From contig NC_063151.1 of NCBI RefSeq assembly GCF_020921035.1, forward strand, positions 29,580,934-29,644,933: DNA of 64,000 nt, given 5' to 3'. Under the pieces are notes generated by a model. It had not been told where the DNA came from and made no database searches. It saw only the letters and a list, made by a program, of their open reading frames with translations. Position numbers and translations under genes: made by a program. Source of the stretch: Rhodamnia argentea (lineage: Eukaryota > Streptophyta > Magnoliopsida > Myrtales > Myrtaceae). This document shows, in pieces, positions 1 to 9,115 of the stretch (position 1 is its first letter; every line of letters begins with the position of its first letter).

Positions 1-760
1 TGCGAGGGATGACGATCCTCGCCCACTCTTAAGCAAAGGCCATGCGTGTGACATTTTTGGATAAACTCATTTGAAGTATTGCCTATCTTGATCCGTCTTA
101 TTTCGAGTCTCGTGATATTATCTTTTGGCATATAAATCGACACTCTCCAAGGAGGTCGTCATTCCGATAGTACTTTAGCCCGAGTATGCTTGACTTTGGA
201 GCTCCAAAGTAAAAATCGTAATTACGTCAAAATACACTTCTATAAGTTAGTTTCATTTTTCACATCCGTATTTCAAGCACGGTCTCTCCATGTTCGGTGT
301 ATAGTTCAGTTCATTATTGACCTTTTCGCCGTTCTAGAAGCATGTTGGGAGCTGCTCATTGTCCAAATCTTTTAATCCCAGCGATCACTCCACGCACTCG
401 TCAGACTGAATCACCACAACAAACACTTGCTTGTCGCGATGGTGGTGGATAACAGCCCTCGATTGTGGCTGAGCAAGGGCAGTGGCCCTCGCTCGCAAAG
501 CAGAGTGCGTTAAATCCTTCATGTGAACTTTTTTCTCGCATTTTGCTTTTATTTTATTTTTACCTTTTTAGCTTTTCCTTTTTAAATTTTCTTTTGAAGC
601 TTTCTGTTGACGTGGCGCCACAATCACCGTCACGTTTTCTAAGAAAGTATTAAAAGATGCCATGTCAACATGGGAAAGGCTTTTTAAGAGTCAACTCAGT
701 CATTTTAGGTTCCCCAAGTACAATCTAAGAAAACTAAGCTCTTCGACGAGTCAGCTATAC
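1..760. other. Intergenic left edge, no supported gene
   Basis: No open frame here resembles a protein family I know; the longest are about 60 codons and low in complexity. The only recognisable item is a degenerate 5S rRNA-like stretch, listed separately. From 540 to 600 the sequence is T-rich. A phrase at about 474-491 (a GC-rich 'gcaagggcagtggccctcg') resembles the GC core words of the Mutator-like elements elsewhere in the window, so part of this may be a decayed element. Confidence 0.5.
144..208 (-). repeat. 5S rRNA-derived relic (degenerate)
   Basis: Read on the minus strand, this stretch follows the plant 5S rRNA internal promoter region in order. It has a box-A-like part (GAGCTCCAAAGTCAAGCATA compared with the usual GAACTCCGAAGTTAAGCGTG), then a GGGCTAAAGTACTAT part, then a box-C-like GACCTCCTTGG. 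The 5' and 3' arms of 5S are not recognisable. Such relics occur as dispersed 5S pseudogenes, in 5S-derived SINEs and in the LTRs of Cassandra-type TRIM elements. Which of these it is cannot be told from this fragment at the window edge. Confidence 0.55.
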
Positions 761-990
761 TAGACATGGCCGGTTTGTTGGAACCGCCGATTCCGATTTC
801 GATTCCTAAAAAAGGTGAAATCGGAACCGGCCCTTAAAGGGGTTAATTCTGATTCCGGTTCAAAACCGCCGGTTCTCTAGCCCAACAGCTTTTTGCCCCC
901 GAGCCTCCTTTTTAAAAAATAAAAAAAAAACCAGTTTCGGGCTAGCCAACGGGCCGATTTCGAGCTCCTGGTTCTATTTGGCCATGTCTA
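761..990. mobile_element. Small hAT-like MITE
   Basis: A 230-bp segment bounded by an exact 11-bp inverted repeat, TAGACATGGCC at 761-771 and its complement at 980-990. The interior is rich in GGTTCCGGTT/AACCGG words, which are common in the subterminal regions of plant hAT (Ac-type) elements. No coding capacity. An 8-bp target duplication is not visible (flanks agctatac and atctgtag), so the hAT assignment rests on the ends and interior style. Confidence 0.5.
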
Positions 991-1353
991 ATCTGTAGCA
1001 GCGAGTCATTTGTGCTTTTTTTTTTGCAGTCATTTCTGACCAAGACCGAAACTATTGCACTGGCAGAAACAGAAAAAGGCCAAAAACAAAAGCGACAGGT
1101 ATTGAGCCCCACTCATGGATTGGAGCGAGGATTTTGTCCACTCCTAATTTGGTCAGTGCGTTCTTTTTGCAATGATGTGTATGTTTTACCGGACATTTTC
1201 TCTTTATTAAAGATAAAATGGTGGTTCATGCTCTTGTCTTTCTCCTATTACACTCAGACCTAAAAGCATGCCCACACTTGGAAAATCACGTGTAAAATGC
1301 GCATATCTCGATAACGGGACTATTTGAATCCAAAGGTACCACGAGTTAAACGG
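991..1353. other. Intergenic, nothing recognised
   Basis: AT-rich sequence with a short open frame at 1012-1263 that resembles nothing known. The last nine bases (1345-1353, gttaaacgg) form the left target duplication of the next element. Confidence 0.5.
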
Positions 1354-2374
1354 TTAAAAAATTATCAAAAAAATTTTAAATTTATTATAATTATGTCGAT
1401 TTATCCTTAAATATTTTTTTTCCTATTCAATTCTCAACCTTTTACAATTATGCCATTTCAATTCATTCGACAAATTTTGATCGGCTAGTAGTGATATGGA
1501 TGCCGATTAGCCGACATCATAATATTTTAATATTTTTAATTCTTTTAATTTTTTTTTTCCCTCACCTCTCCTCTACCACCTCCAGCCGGTCGCCAATTGG
1601 CCATGGTGAGGCCCGACCGTGCCCTCGGCGGGCAAGGAAGTGACGGCAAGGTCGAGCCTTGCCTCGCCTCGCAAGCCCAGATCTGGAGTACATATCCAAC
1701 AAAGCAGTCGAAACAATCACCGGACATTCAACTCCAGCTCTCACAGTATAATCGGGTTATCGACTTGCCAATCCTCGATAACCCAACAGCGGCAACAGCA
1801 GGCCAAATCGTGACCAAGGGGATGGAGTCAGGCCTCTGTCCTTCCTCCAGCACGTGCAAAACCAACTCAAGGGCAGGAGCTTCCCAGCAAATTCTGGGCA
1901 TAACCAGAAAGGATCGTATTCCAGGAGACTAAGTCTCTACGCGGCAATCTGTCAAACATTTCACAATCCCAGTCATGACAAACACATTGGAGGCGATCGC
2001 ATTAGCCACCAGTTGTCCATGAATCTCCTTCCCTCTCCTAAGGTCTGCAGTGTTGTCGCCGGGTGAGGAAGCGACGGCAAGGTCGAGCCTTGCCCGGCCA
2101 TGGCGAGGCTCGGCCTTGCCGGCCATCGACTTTGGCCCGTCGCCGATGTTTAGTGACCGGCTGGAGGTGGAAGAGGGGAGGGGAAGGAAAAAAAAAAGTA
2201 AAAAGAAAGAAAAAAATAAAAACATTAAAATATTATGTCGCCGATGGGCTGGTGTCCACGTCAATGTCGATGCCGACCAATCAAAAGGTTTAGGACAAAA
2301 TCGACAGAAAAAAAAAAATTAAGATTGAAATGGTACAATTACAATGGATTTATGACTTTTTTAATAATTTCTCT
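1354..2374. mobile_element. Pack-MULE: Mutator-like element carrying a PPR gene fragment
   Basis: A 1,021-bp non-autonomous element. The ends are long inverted repeats: about 180 bp of AT-rich sequence continuing into a GC-rich block, with CCACCTCCAGCCGGTC near 1576-1591 and its complement near 2156-2171. The flanks are a 9-bp target duplication with one mismatch, gttaaacgg (1345-1353) and gctaaacgg (2375-2383), as expected for Mutator transposition. No transposase. The unique middle (about 1679-2047) is a piece of a pentatricopeptide-repeat gene in antisense orientation, listed separately. The mismatch in the target duplication and the divergence between the inverted repeats indicate an old insertion. 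Confidence 0.85.
1679..2047 (-). pseudogene. Captured PPR gene fragment (CRR22-like), inside Pack-MULE
   Basis: Translating the minus strand gives consecutive blocks of a PLS-type pentatricopeptide repeat protein. In order they are DLRRGKEIHGQLVA, ASNVFVMTG, then VFDRLPRRDLVSWNTILSGY, then ALELVLHVLEEGQRPDSIPL, then RIGKSI, then VECPVIVSTALLDMYSRSG. The blocks lie in different frames, so the copy has at least two frameshifts or small deletions and also lacks the usual 'DMYAKCG' step after the second block. The wording is closest to my memory of Arabidopsis CRR22 (At1g11290) and relatives, which are organelle RNA-editing factors. It covers about two and a half repeats, has no start, and cannot make a functional PPR protein. 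It may give antisense transcripts to its parent gene; that is inference. Confidence 0.8.
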
Positions 2375-2383
2375 GCTAAACGG

Positions 2384-4621
2384 ATGTGTATTTTGTCTAA
2401 TTTCGCGTTCCCTGCTAGAGAACAAGGAGTTAGCAAGACAGGGACAATGGCAATAGCTTTGGAGCGGCTTCATAATCGGTTTGGATTTAAAACTAATCTT
2501 AGTTACAATCAGTTTCTTAAATTGTGAAAGTCGGAACCTATCGTACATACCTCACAAGAAAAATTCACATTTTGCAAATAGCAACAATCCATAAAAAATG
2601 AACACGTAAATTAAAGTAAAAAATGAAAAGTTCAAAACACGTGACATAAAACCTGGACTATAGAATTTCAATCCTCAACCATCCATGAAAAAATTGCTCT
2701 AAATCCTAACCACTTGAAATAAAAAAGAAACAACAAACACATAAACCGCCGGATGATAGCTTTTAAATAAAATTATAGTAACTAACTAAAATTATTATTA
2801 CAAAGGCTCACCACATATATTCATTCCACTTTAGCTCATAAATGTTATTAAACGACAATAGTCTTATCACTAAAACAATCCATACAAAAAAGGAGAGGCG
2901 TAGTTTGTTATTGCTAGCAATAGTAAAAAGAGAATTACGATTAACTCAAGTCGGTTTCATCGGTTCTCGGTTCCATGATCCTGGTTCCTGGTCCAGTTCT
3001 TCGGTTCCCACAGTATTGCACAGTATGGGTTTCACTTTTTTTTTTTTTTTTAATAGAGGAACCAGATTGGGAATTGTGGGAACCTGGAACCGGACCGGTT
3101 CCTATGGATGATTCAATCTGGTTGCCGGTTCTAACGTAAACCCATGCTCACCCCTAGTCTTGGAGAAGCTCTTTTTAAGTGGTTCTTCGTTTTAACTTCC
3201 TTTTGTAGTTTGGGTGGATATTATGGCTTTCGCGCTCTCGTTTTCCAATTAATTCAAAACACCAGGAAACTTTCAAAATACATAGATATCAACATTTGAA
3301 ATATAGAGGGAAAATCATAAGCACAATTTTAGAAGTAAAACGAACGAGTCGTCTGGAACGAGTTCTTAGGTTTATACATGGTAGATAGAATGATGCTGAT
3401 TAATCTTATTTCTGCTCGCAGTATTTGCCGAACTAAGCAGTACTTGCTTGACCTGAATTTGAAACTGTATTTCAATGTCGACAATGTCGAATGGTCAAAG
3501 GTGGTGTTTGTGATTAAATTTGGTTCATCGCAAACCGAGTGATCGGAGCTACCGGACACGATGGATCTCACTCGAGGTTCACACATTGGACGGTTTAGAC
3601 CATCTCGGTCCATACCGGACAAAGTCTAGACCCCAGACAAGGCGGACGCCGGGTTGGAAAACGCTGTCGCCGCAATGGGATGTCGAATGCCGTTCCTCTA
3701 AGGCTCCTACTCGAGATGGGGAGCGGGCCGCGTTCTTTTGTTTTGTTATCCAACTCCCACATTGGGCTTGTTTCGGCCCAAAGTGTTGCAGGCCCATAAC
3801 GAGAATTGACATTCATTGTCCAGTGTCATCTCCTAGATCTATTCGGTCGGTTTATGCAGGGTCGGCGGCGCGTGCTGAGGACCCGTTGCTGTCCAAGGAC
3901 GAGACAGATTTCTGAACGAAAGGTTGAAATTGTAGATGATGCTCCGCTTTATTCTTCTTTCCGGCATCCTTCGATCCTTTCCCTTCGTTGCCAATGCGCT
4001 GTTATTTTCTGTCGCTTTGAATGAACACCCGACGACCACAAGCGAAAAGGAAAAAGAGTCCGTTCGAGGTGGCAGCACACCACAAGAGTCCCAGTCTACT
4101 GGAATTTCAATGCGATTGGGCAAATTTAGGAATGCAAGTTTTTTTGAATTAAAACTGTCAGGTCTCTTTCAGCGACGACTTTGGTGGCGGCGTCGGATAA
4201 TGGTGTTCACGGAAATGCCACTCCCCCCCAAAGATCAATGAACCTGTCCCCGTTTCGTCACTTTTGAGCTCTTTCGATGCCCTTTTTGGTCGGCATTGGG
4301 AACGTGTGACCACCCCTTTTTGATCGTCAAATTCGTGCTCATTTAAACCGTGCATTCTTCGGAACGAAAAAGAAAAAGGAAAAAAACCATGCACTTGATG
4401 AGAATCATCATCTTGTTTACTTGGGTTTGGCACGGATCCGGTCCTATCCTCACGGGGCTTTGTCTCGGTGTCCTCGAACATTCGAGTGCCGTTGCCTAAT
4501 CGACTAAGATCCAATGATCGTCGCTGAACATTATGCCGTTTTTCAAGAAATTGGAATCTCGGCGGCTGATCTATAACACATTTAGTCCAGGTGACAAACA
4601 TGTCAAGGACACAGTTTATTT
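2384..4621. other. Intergenic, one hAT-like relic, otherwise unrecognised
   Basis: Apart from the hAT-like piece at about 2940-3156, I recognise nothing. Open frames at 3520-3915 (131 codons) and 4158-4655 minus (165 codons) have no family motifs, unusual composition and no splice context, and are probably chance frames. Confidence 0.45.
2940..3156. mobile_element. hAT-like relic with GGTTCC-rich body
   Basis: The body is dense in GGTTCC/GGAACC words, and the right edge reads ccatgctcacccctag, the complement of the TAGGGGTGAGCATGG-type terminus seen in plant hAT elements. The left terminus is not recognisable, so the copy looks truncated. No coding sequence. Confidence 0.4.
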
Positions 4622-5352
4622 TGGGGAAAAGTACAAAAGAAAGTCCTGAACACAATTGGATTTGGTACTAATTCAGCCAGGACAGCAAAAAGAAAATGTT
4701 TTGCGTTAGTCTTTCTTCACGTGATGAAGACAAGGAACTGACAGATGCAAAGGATGGATAGAGACTGAAATGTATTATGGTTCATATAAGCAAAGGCAAG
4801 ATGAAATCATTTGAACACAATTTGGTGCACATCGGTTAGAGGCGGCCGACATGTAGCTCTAAACCTTTTTATTTTGTACTAATTGAGTTCATTTAGTTAA
4901 TTTTAGCCAGAAACCGTTGACGTGAATTTTATTTTTATTTTTTTCCTTTTATTTTCTATTTTTATTTAATTATTTTTCTCTAAGGGGTCGGCAAGGGCCG
5001 CCGGCCGACCCTCGTTGTGGCCAATGAAAGCTTGGTGAGGGCCACCGCACCCTCGCCGGCCAAAGGGAGGGCATGCGACCCCTCGTCCGGATCTCGCGAG
5101 AGCCGAGATGCCTTTTCAAAAAAATATATTAAAGAATAGAAAATAAAATAAAAAATAAAAAATATATTAAAAATGTCCCCGTTAGTTTCGGCCATGCCGT
5201 GTGGGACGGTCGGCATTTACGTTAATGGTTTCGAATCAAAATTGATCGAATGGACTTTATTGATATCCATACAATAAGTTTAGAACCAAATTGATTAAAT
5301 TAAAAAGGTTGGACATTGAATCAATACCAATGTAATATGTTTACGATCTTTT
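4622..5352. mobile_element. Long-TIR Mutator-like element, decayed
   Basis: The left part (4622-4680 and 4850-4935) and the right part (about 5225-5352, complemented) are inverted copies. Shared wording includes the 'GTCCTGAACACAATTGG' / 'GTAAACATATTACATTGG' line and the 'GAAACCRTTRACGT' line. The left repeat is interrupted by about 170 bp of unrelated sequence. The centre (4982-5100) is a GC-rich block (GGTCGGCAAGGGCCGCCGGC) like that of other elements here. No clear target duplication and no transposase. Confidence 0.55.
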
Positions 5353-7989
5353 TGGGTTCGTCGAGAGATTTGAATTTGAGGACACGCCGTCGAAGAACTT
5401 GTGTGTTCCGGGTAAGTTTAACGTGCATTCCACTGTTGATGAGAAAAGAGGAAAAGAAAAGACGAATTCGGGGTGGTTCTTTTATTTCCCCACGTTTGTG
5501 TTTTAAAGACGCACAGCAGTCTCCCCTCTTATAATTGAGCATTTGACATATCCATTCGTCCCCGGTGTCACCATCGAGGTATTAAAAAAAGGATTGGCGA
5601 CTCTCTTTTTCTTTCCTTCATTCTTCTTTTTGGGTCGCAACATCGTGGTTGGGCTTGGAAATGAGTCATTTGGAATTTAAATTAAACAACCGAAAGCGAC
5701 AATTTCCTGTGCATGGACCGTAATTCCATTCTTTATTTTACCTTAGAAAATGCTTTTTTAATGGTACTGTTAGAGACGGTATGGTTTCAATCGTAAATCC
5801 ACACGTCATTATCGCGTGTTTTACATAAAACACTCATTGATTGAGAGATCGTGTGATTAGAAATAACTGATTGTACTATCAAACTTTTAAGTTAACAATT
5901 TCCTTTCACCTTTTCAATCTAGTCAATAGATGAAGCCTCGTGCTTCTTTCCCCTGCACAGTCATCAAAAGCATCCTCTATACAAAACTGGATGGTCACAT
6001 CCACAAACCTACTTAGCCACTCCTAATTGCCTTTTTCTTCTCTCCCAGTTGCTTAATTAATTATCTTTTTGTTTTGTGACAAGGCAAGATAGTGATTTGC
6101 CATTGAAATTATGCACCGATGTATATAAACTTCCCATCTCACTTGATTATTGCAATTACCTAACACGTCGATTTTTCTGACCATATAAAGATTTACTGTT
6201 GGCCGAATGACTAAAAGTTTGATTTGGATAAGGTCAATTTTGTAATCGAACCCCGTCTCCCCGTGCAAAGTAACCGTAGCGGAGCGGCCGGATCCATTAC
6301 CCTCGGCTACGGATGACACCTTACCCGATTCATGTGGACACGGTGGTTTGAGCTCATTTCCGGAGATCAGTCAAAGTGTTTATGGTCCAAAAACTTACTC
6401 TCGTACTAGGCATGGTTTGAGTCAAACCCCCAGAGGTTATTCTGCAACTTCGGACCGAACGTTGAGAAACAGAAGACCTGCGAGAGCATCTTGATGTCGG
6501 GGGAACGAAAAGGTAGAATCAAGAAGCCAAAAGGCCAAAACACATCATTAAATGGACTCAGGAAAACCTCCAATAATTGACTAAGGTATCAAGCTTTTTC
6601 CTGTTGGCACGGCCTTACCTGTACTTGGTGTACAAACTGAGCGAAAGGTCCACGACCGCGGTTCAAATGAATTTTCTTTTGCATATTTCAACGATTTTTG
6701 CGTTATTACAATTAATTTGTAATAACTCTTATTGGATTTATTTCTTCAATCAATTTGTAACGGCTTTGATTTGATTTATTTCTTTATTAACTCCCTTCTT
6801 TATCTGCCTATAAGGAGAACTTCCTATTACAATAAAAACATACCAAAACAAGAGACCCTTTATTATTTCTTTTTCTTCCTTAGTTGGGTTTTACGTGAAG
6901 TTATTATTCATGTTCTCTCTATTATTCTGTGTAGAATATAAATGAAGATTTGTTGCATTTTGGGAGAATAATCGCTAGAGCCTTATGTACGGAGTTTTGT
7001 ACTCCGAGGGGGTGTAATTATCCTTCAAAACAGTATTTACACGCCTCGGTTAATTGTTGTTACTTTCTTATCTTTTCTAAATAGATTTCTAATGATTTTT
7101 TTTTCACGGTATCTGATAATTTTCCTCCCGGAGTAGAGCTAAGCATCGTACGATTTTGTGACGATATGAAGGCCTTTGCATTATTGGCTAGGTCCTACGG
7201 TTTGAACGCACAGATTTGGCGTGGGCGCATTGATCCTGCGACAATCAAGTGGACTCGGGTGACTCTGATCACGCGAATCCCTCGTGCGAACTCACACGAG
7301 AGGGCTTAGTTGGTTCATGACCATCTGCGATTGGTTTCTAAGATCGCTTCCGGCTCTTGTGCATGTTATGCTGGACAAAGAGAGACGCATTTTATATCGG
7401 AAAAAAAAAAACGATGAGAATTGAAGGAAGTGGAGTAGAAAACCTCCGATTCATGCGTAGAATTCGTTGCATGCACTCGATTCATGAGGTTAATTATGTT
7501 TTAGGCCATGTGGGGATCGTCAAATCTAATACCTCCACGCATGCTCGGGTCACAACGTTGAGGCATTCTTGAGTCATGCGACGGTGTCATCTTTCATCTT
7601 TGTTCTCACAAAGCTCGAGACTTTGATTCAATTTCAATCCACGGACTTCATCCAGCCTCGTGTGAAGACCGGATTACAAAATCTGTACAGGAAAATGGGG
7701 CTTTCATTCGAATACAAATTTGAAGTTCTTTATATTGTTGTACCAATTGAATCCACCCTCGCATAAAGACACGCACACACTTGGAAAAATCGGATTGCTG
7801 CATTCAGATCATGAAAGGACCATCATCTCGAATTTGGAATAGAGATGTTCCATACCAGTGACCGGACCTTGCCGGCCCTTGGCGATGGCAAGGTTTGGCC
7901 TCGTCGTCGCTTGGGTGAGCTTGCTCTCGTCGGATCTGGAGAGGGCGAACCTTGCCCAACCCCTGGCAAGGTCAGCCACCGTTGAAGTC
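5353..7989. other. Intergenic, possible LTR-retroelement debris
   Basis: No gene is supported. Around 5590-5620 the phrase ggattggcgactctc resembles the primer-binding region that follows the LTR in some Ty3/gypsy (Tat-like) elements; this would be a small old fossil and the call is weak. 6980-7060 has an LTR-like look (a gtacggagttttgtactccg inverted word and a T-rich tail) but no defined ends. 7860-7985 is GC-rich with GCCGGCCCTTGGCGATGGCA words like the element cores elsewhere. Confidence 0.35.
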
Positions 7990-8232
7990 GATAGGCCTCA
8001 TCTGTCTGATCGAGAACACACGGGGTTAAGCTTTAGGACGCAGCGAAGGGAGGGGTTCAGGGTTTGAATTCGGTACAGGTAGAAGTCAACGAACTGGCGA
8101 GATGTGAGCCTGTTTTGGGCGAAGGCGAGGTGGATGGATTCGATGGTGGCTTCGAGGAAGGTGAATTGACAATTGTCCATGGTAGTTGTGATGAATGAGA
8201 TGGAGAGGAGGAGTGAGATGGAGAAGAGGGTG
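7990..8232 (-). pseudogene. Amidase gene fragment (first exon, signal peptide plus N-terminus)
   Basis: On the minus strand 8232-8175 encodes a hydrophobic segment (LTLFSISLLLSISFITTT, a signal-peptide-like stretch without its start codon). It is followed in the same frame by FTFLEATIESIHLAFAQNRL and then TSRQFVDFYLYRIQTLNPSL. This is the conserved start of plant amidase-signature proteins (the 'LEATI..L..AF....LTSRQLV..YL..I..LNP' line of putative amidase At4g34880-like proteins). The frame breaks near 8010, where the expected residues (LDQTDEA) continue in another frame until about 7990. No catalytic Ser-Ser-Lys region is present. GC-rich repeat words lie on both sides (7860-7985 and 8230-8300), so it was probably picked up by a mobile element, though I cannot see terminal repeats. 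Confidence 0.7.
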
Positions 8233-8898
8233 AGCCTCGCTCATGCGACGGCGAGGCCAGATCTCGCCGCCCCTCACGAGACAAACCTCGCGCGTCACCG
8301 GTGGTCGGCGGGGTCCGATCAATCGGTACCGTGAAAGTACCCCGTGGGAGACCATAAAGGACCCCAGCGTATTCTCTATTTCACGTTTTGAGTCTTAACT
8401 GCGTCTCGGTCGTTATCGCGACTTTTAGAATAGTTAACAAGGATTTCACAAAATATCACATCATATCAGAGCGGGAGATCTCGAATTCAAATCTTTTCAT
8501 GCCCCATTTGTCTTTTCAATTAAATATTTTCAGGCTTAGTACTAGGTAAAATGACTAGATTAAACGTAATGGAGAGTAATAGTCATCTAACATCTTAAAC
8601 TTATAAAATAGTAACCAGTGATCCCGTAAAATTTCACACATTCTTCGTCATTTGCCAATACTAATGATTTGGGATCAGTCGAGAGATATCCCGATTCAGT
8701 GCGCGTCACGTGAATCCCCTAGTTAGGTGGAGCTAATCGTATTTACGCGTACTCTCCCAGTACATAAACGCTGAGACGGGCTTTCGGGTGCATCGCATCC
8801 GGACAAGATCTCGTAACCCGGAGGCAGAACCTTTGAAGGGAATCTAGTAAAGGAATGTGAAACGGGAAACGAGGAAGGAAATCACGGGCTTTTCAAGC
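8233..8898. other. Upstream region of LOG, no gene
   Basis: 8233-8330 is the GC-rich repeat block next to the amidase fragment. 8400-8700 is AT-rich with nothing recognised. The phrase tcagagcgggagatctcgaattc near 8465 looks slightly tRNA-like but has no companion promoter box at the right distance. Confidence 0.4.
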
Positions 8899-8907
8899 AC
8901 ACGTGGC
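8899..8907 (+). promoter_or_regulatory. G-box/ABRE-type element upstream of LOG
   Basis: ACACGTGGC, a CACGTG G-box core with ABRE flank, about 55 bp upstream of the TATA box. It suggests bZIP or bHLH input, for example ABA or light; the regulatory role is inference from the motif alone. Confidence 0.4.
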
Positions 8908-8953
8908 GCCGCGAGATTCCACGGGCGAAGGCACTTTTCATTAATTTAAAGGG

Positions 8954-8961
8954 CTATATAT
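8954..8961 (+). promoter_or_regulatory. TATA box of the LOG gene
   Basis: CTATATATT context about 155 bp upstream of the LOG start codon, followed about 30 bp later by a pyrimidine-rich stretch (cttcttcttcttcctgg, 8986-9002) suited to transcription start. Placed by position and sequence only. Confidence 0.5.
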
Positions 8962-9115
8962 TCACGTCCCAGTCGCTGGCCACTTCTTCTTCTTCTTCCT
9001 GGTTCCTCTGTTTGGTTAAAAAGAGGGAAACACAACAAGCACATCAACTCTCTGCAAAATCCTCCCAGAATTGTTGGAAAAAAGAAAAGAAAAGGACGGA
9101 CAAACGATTCGAGAC

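Noticed and set aside
4158-4655. 165-codon minus-strand open frame
   Set aside because: Composition is irregular, no motif is recognisable, and its start overlaps the left end of a decayed DNA element.
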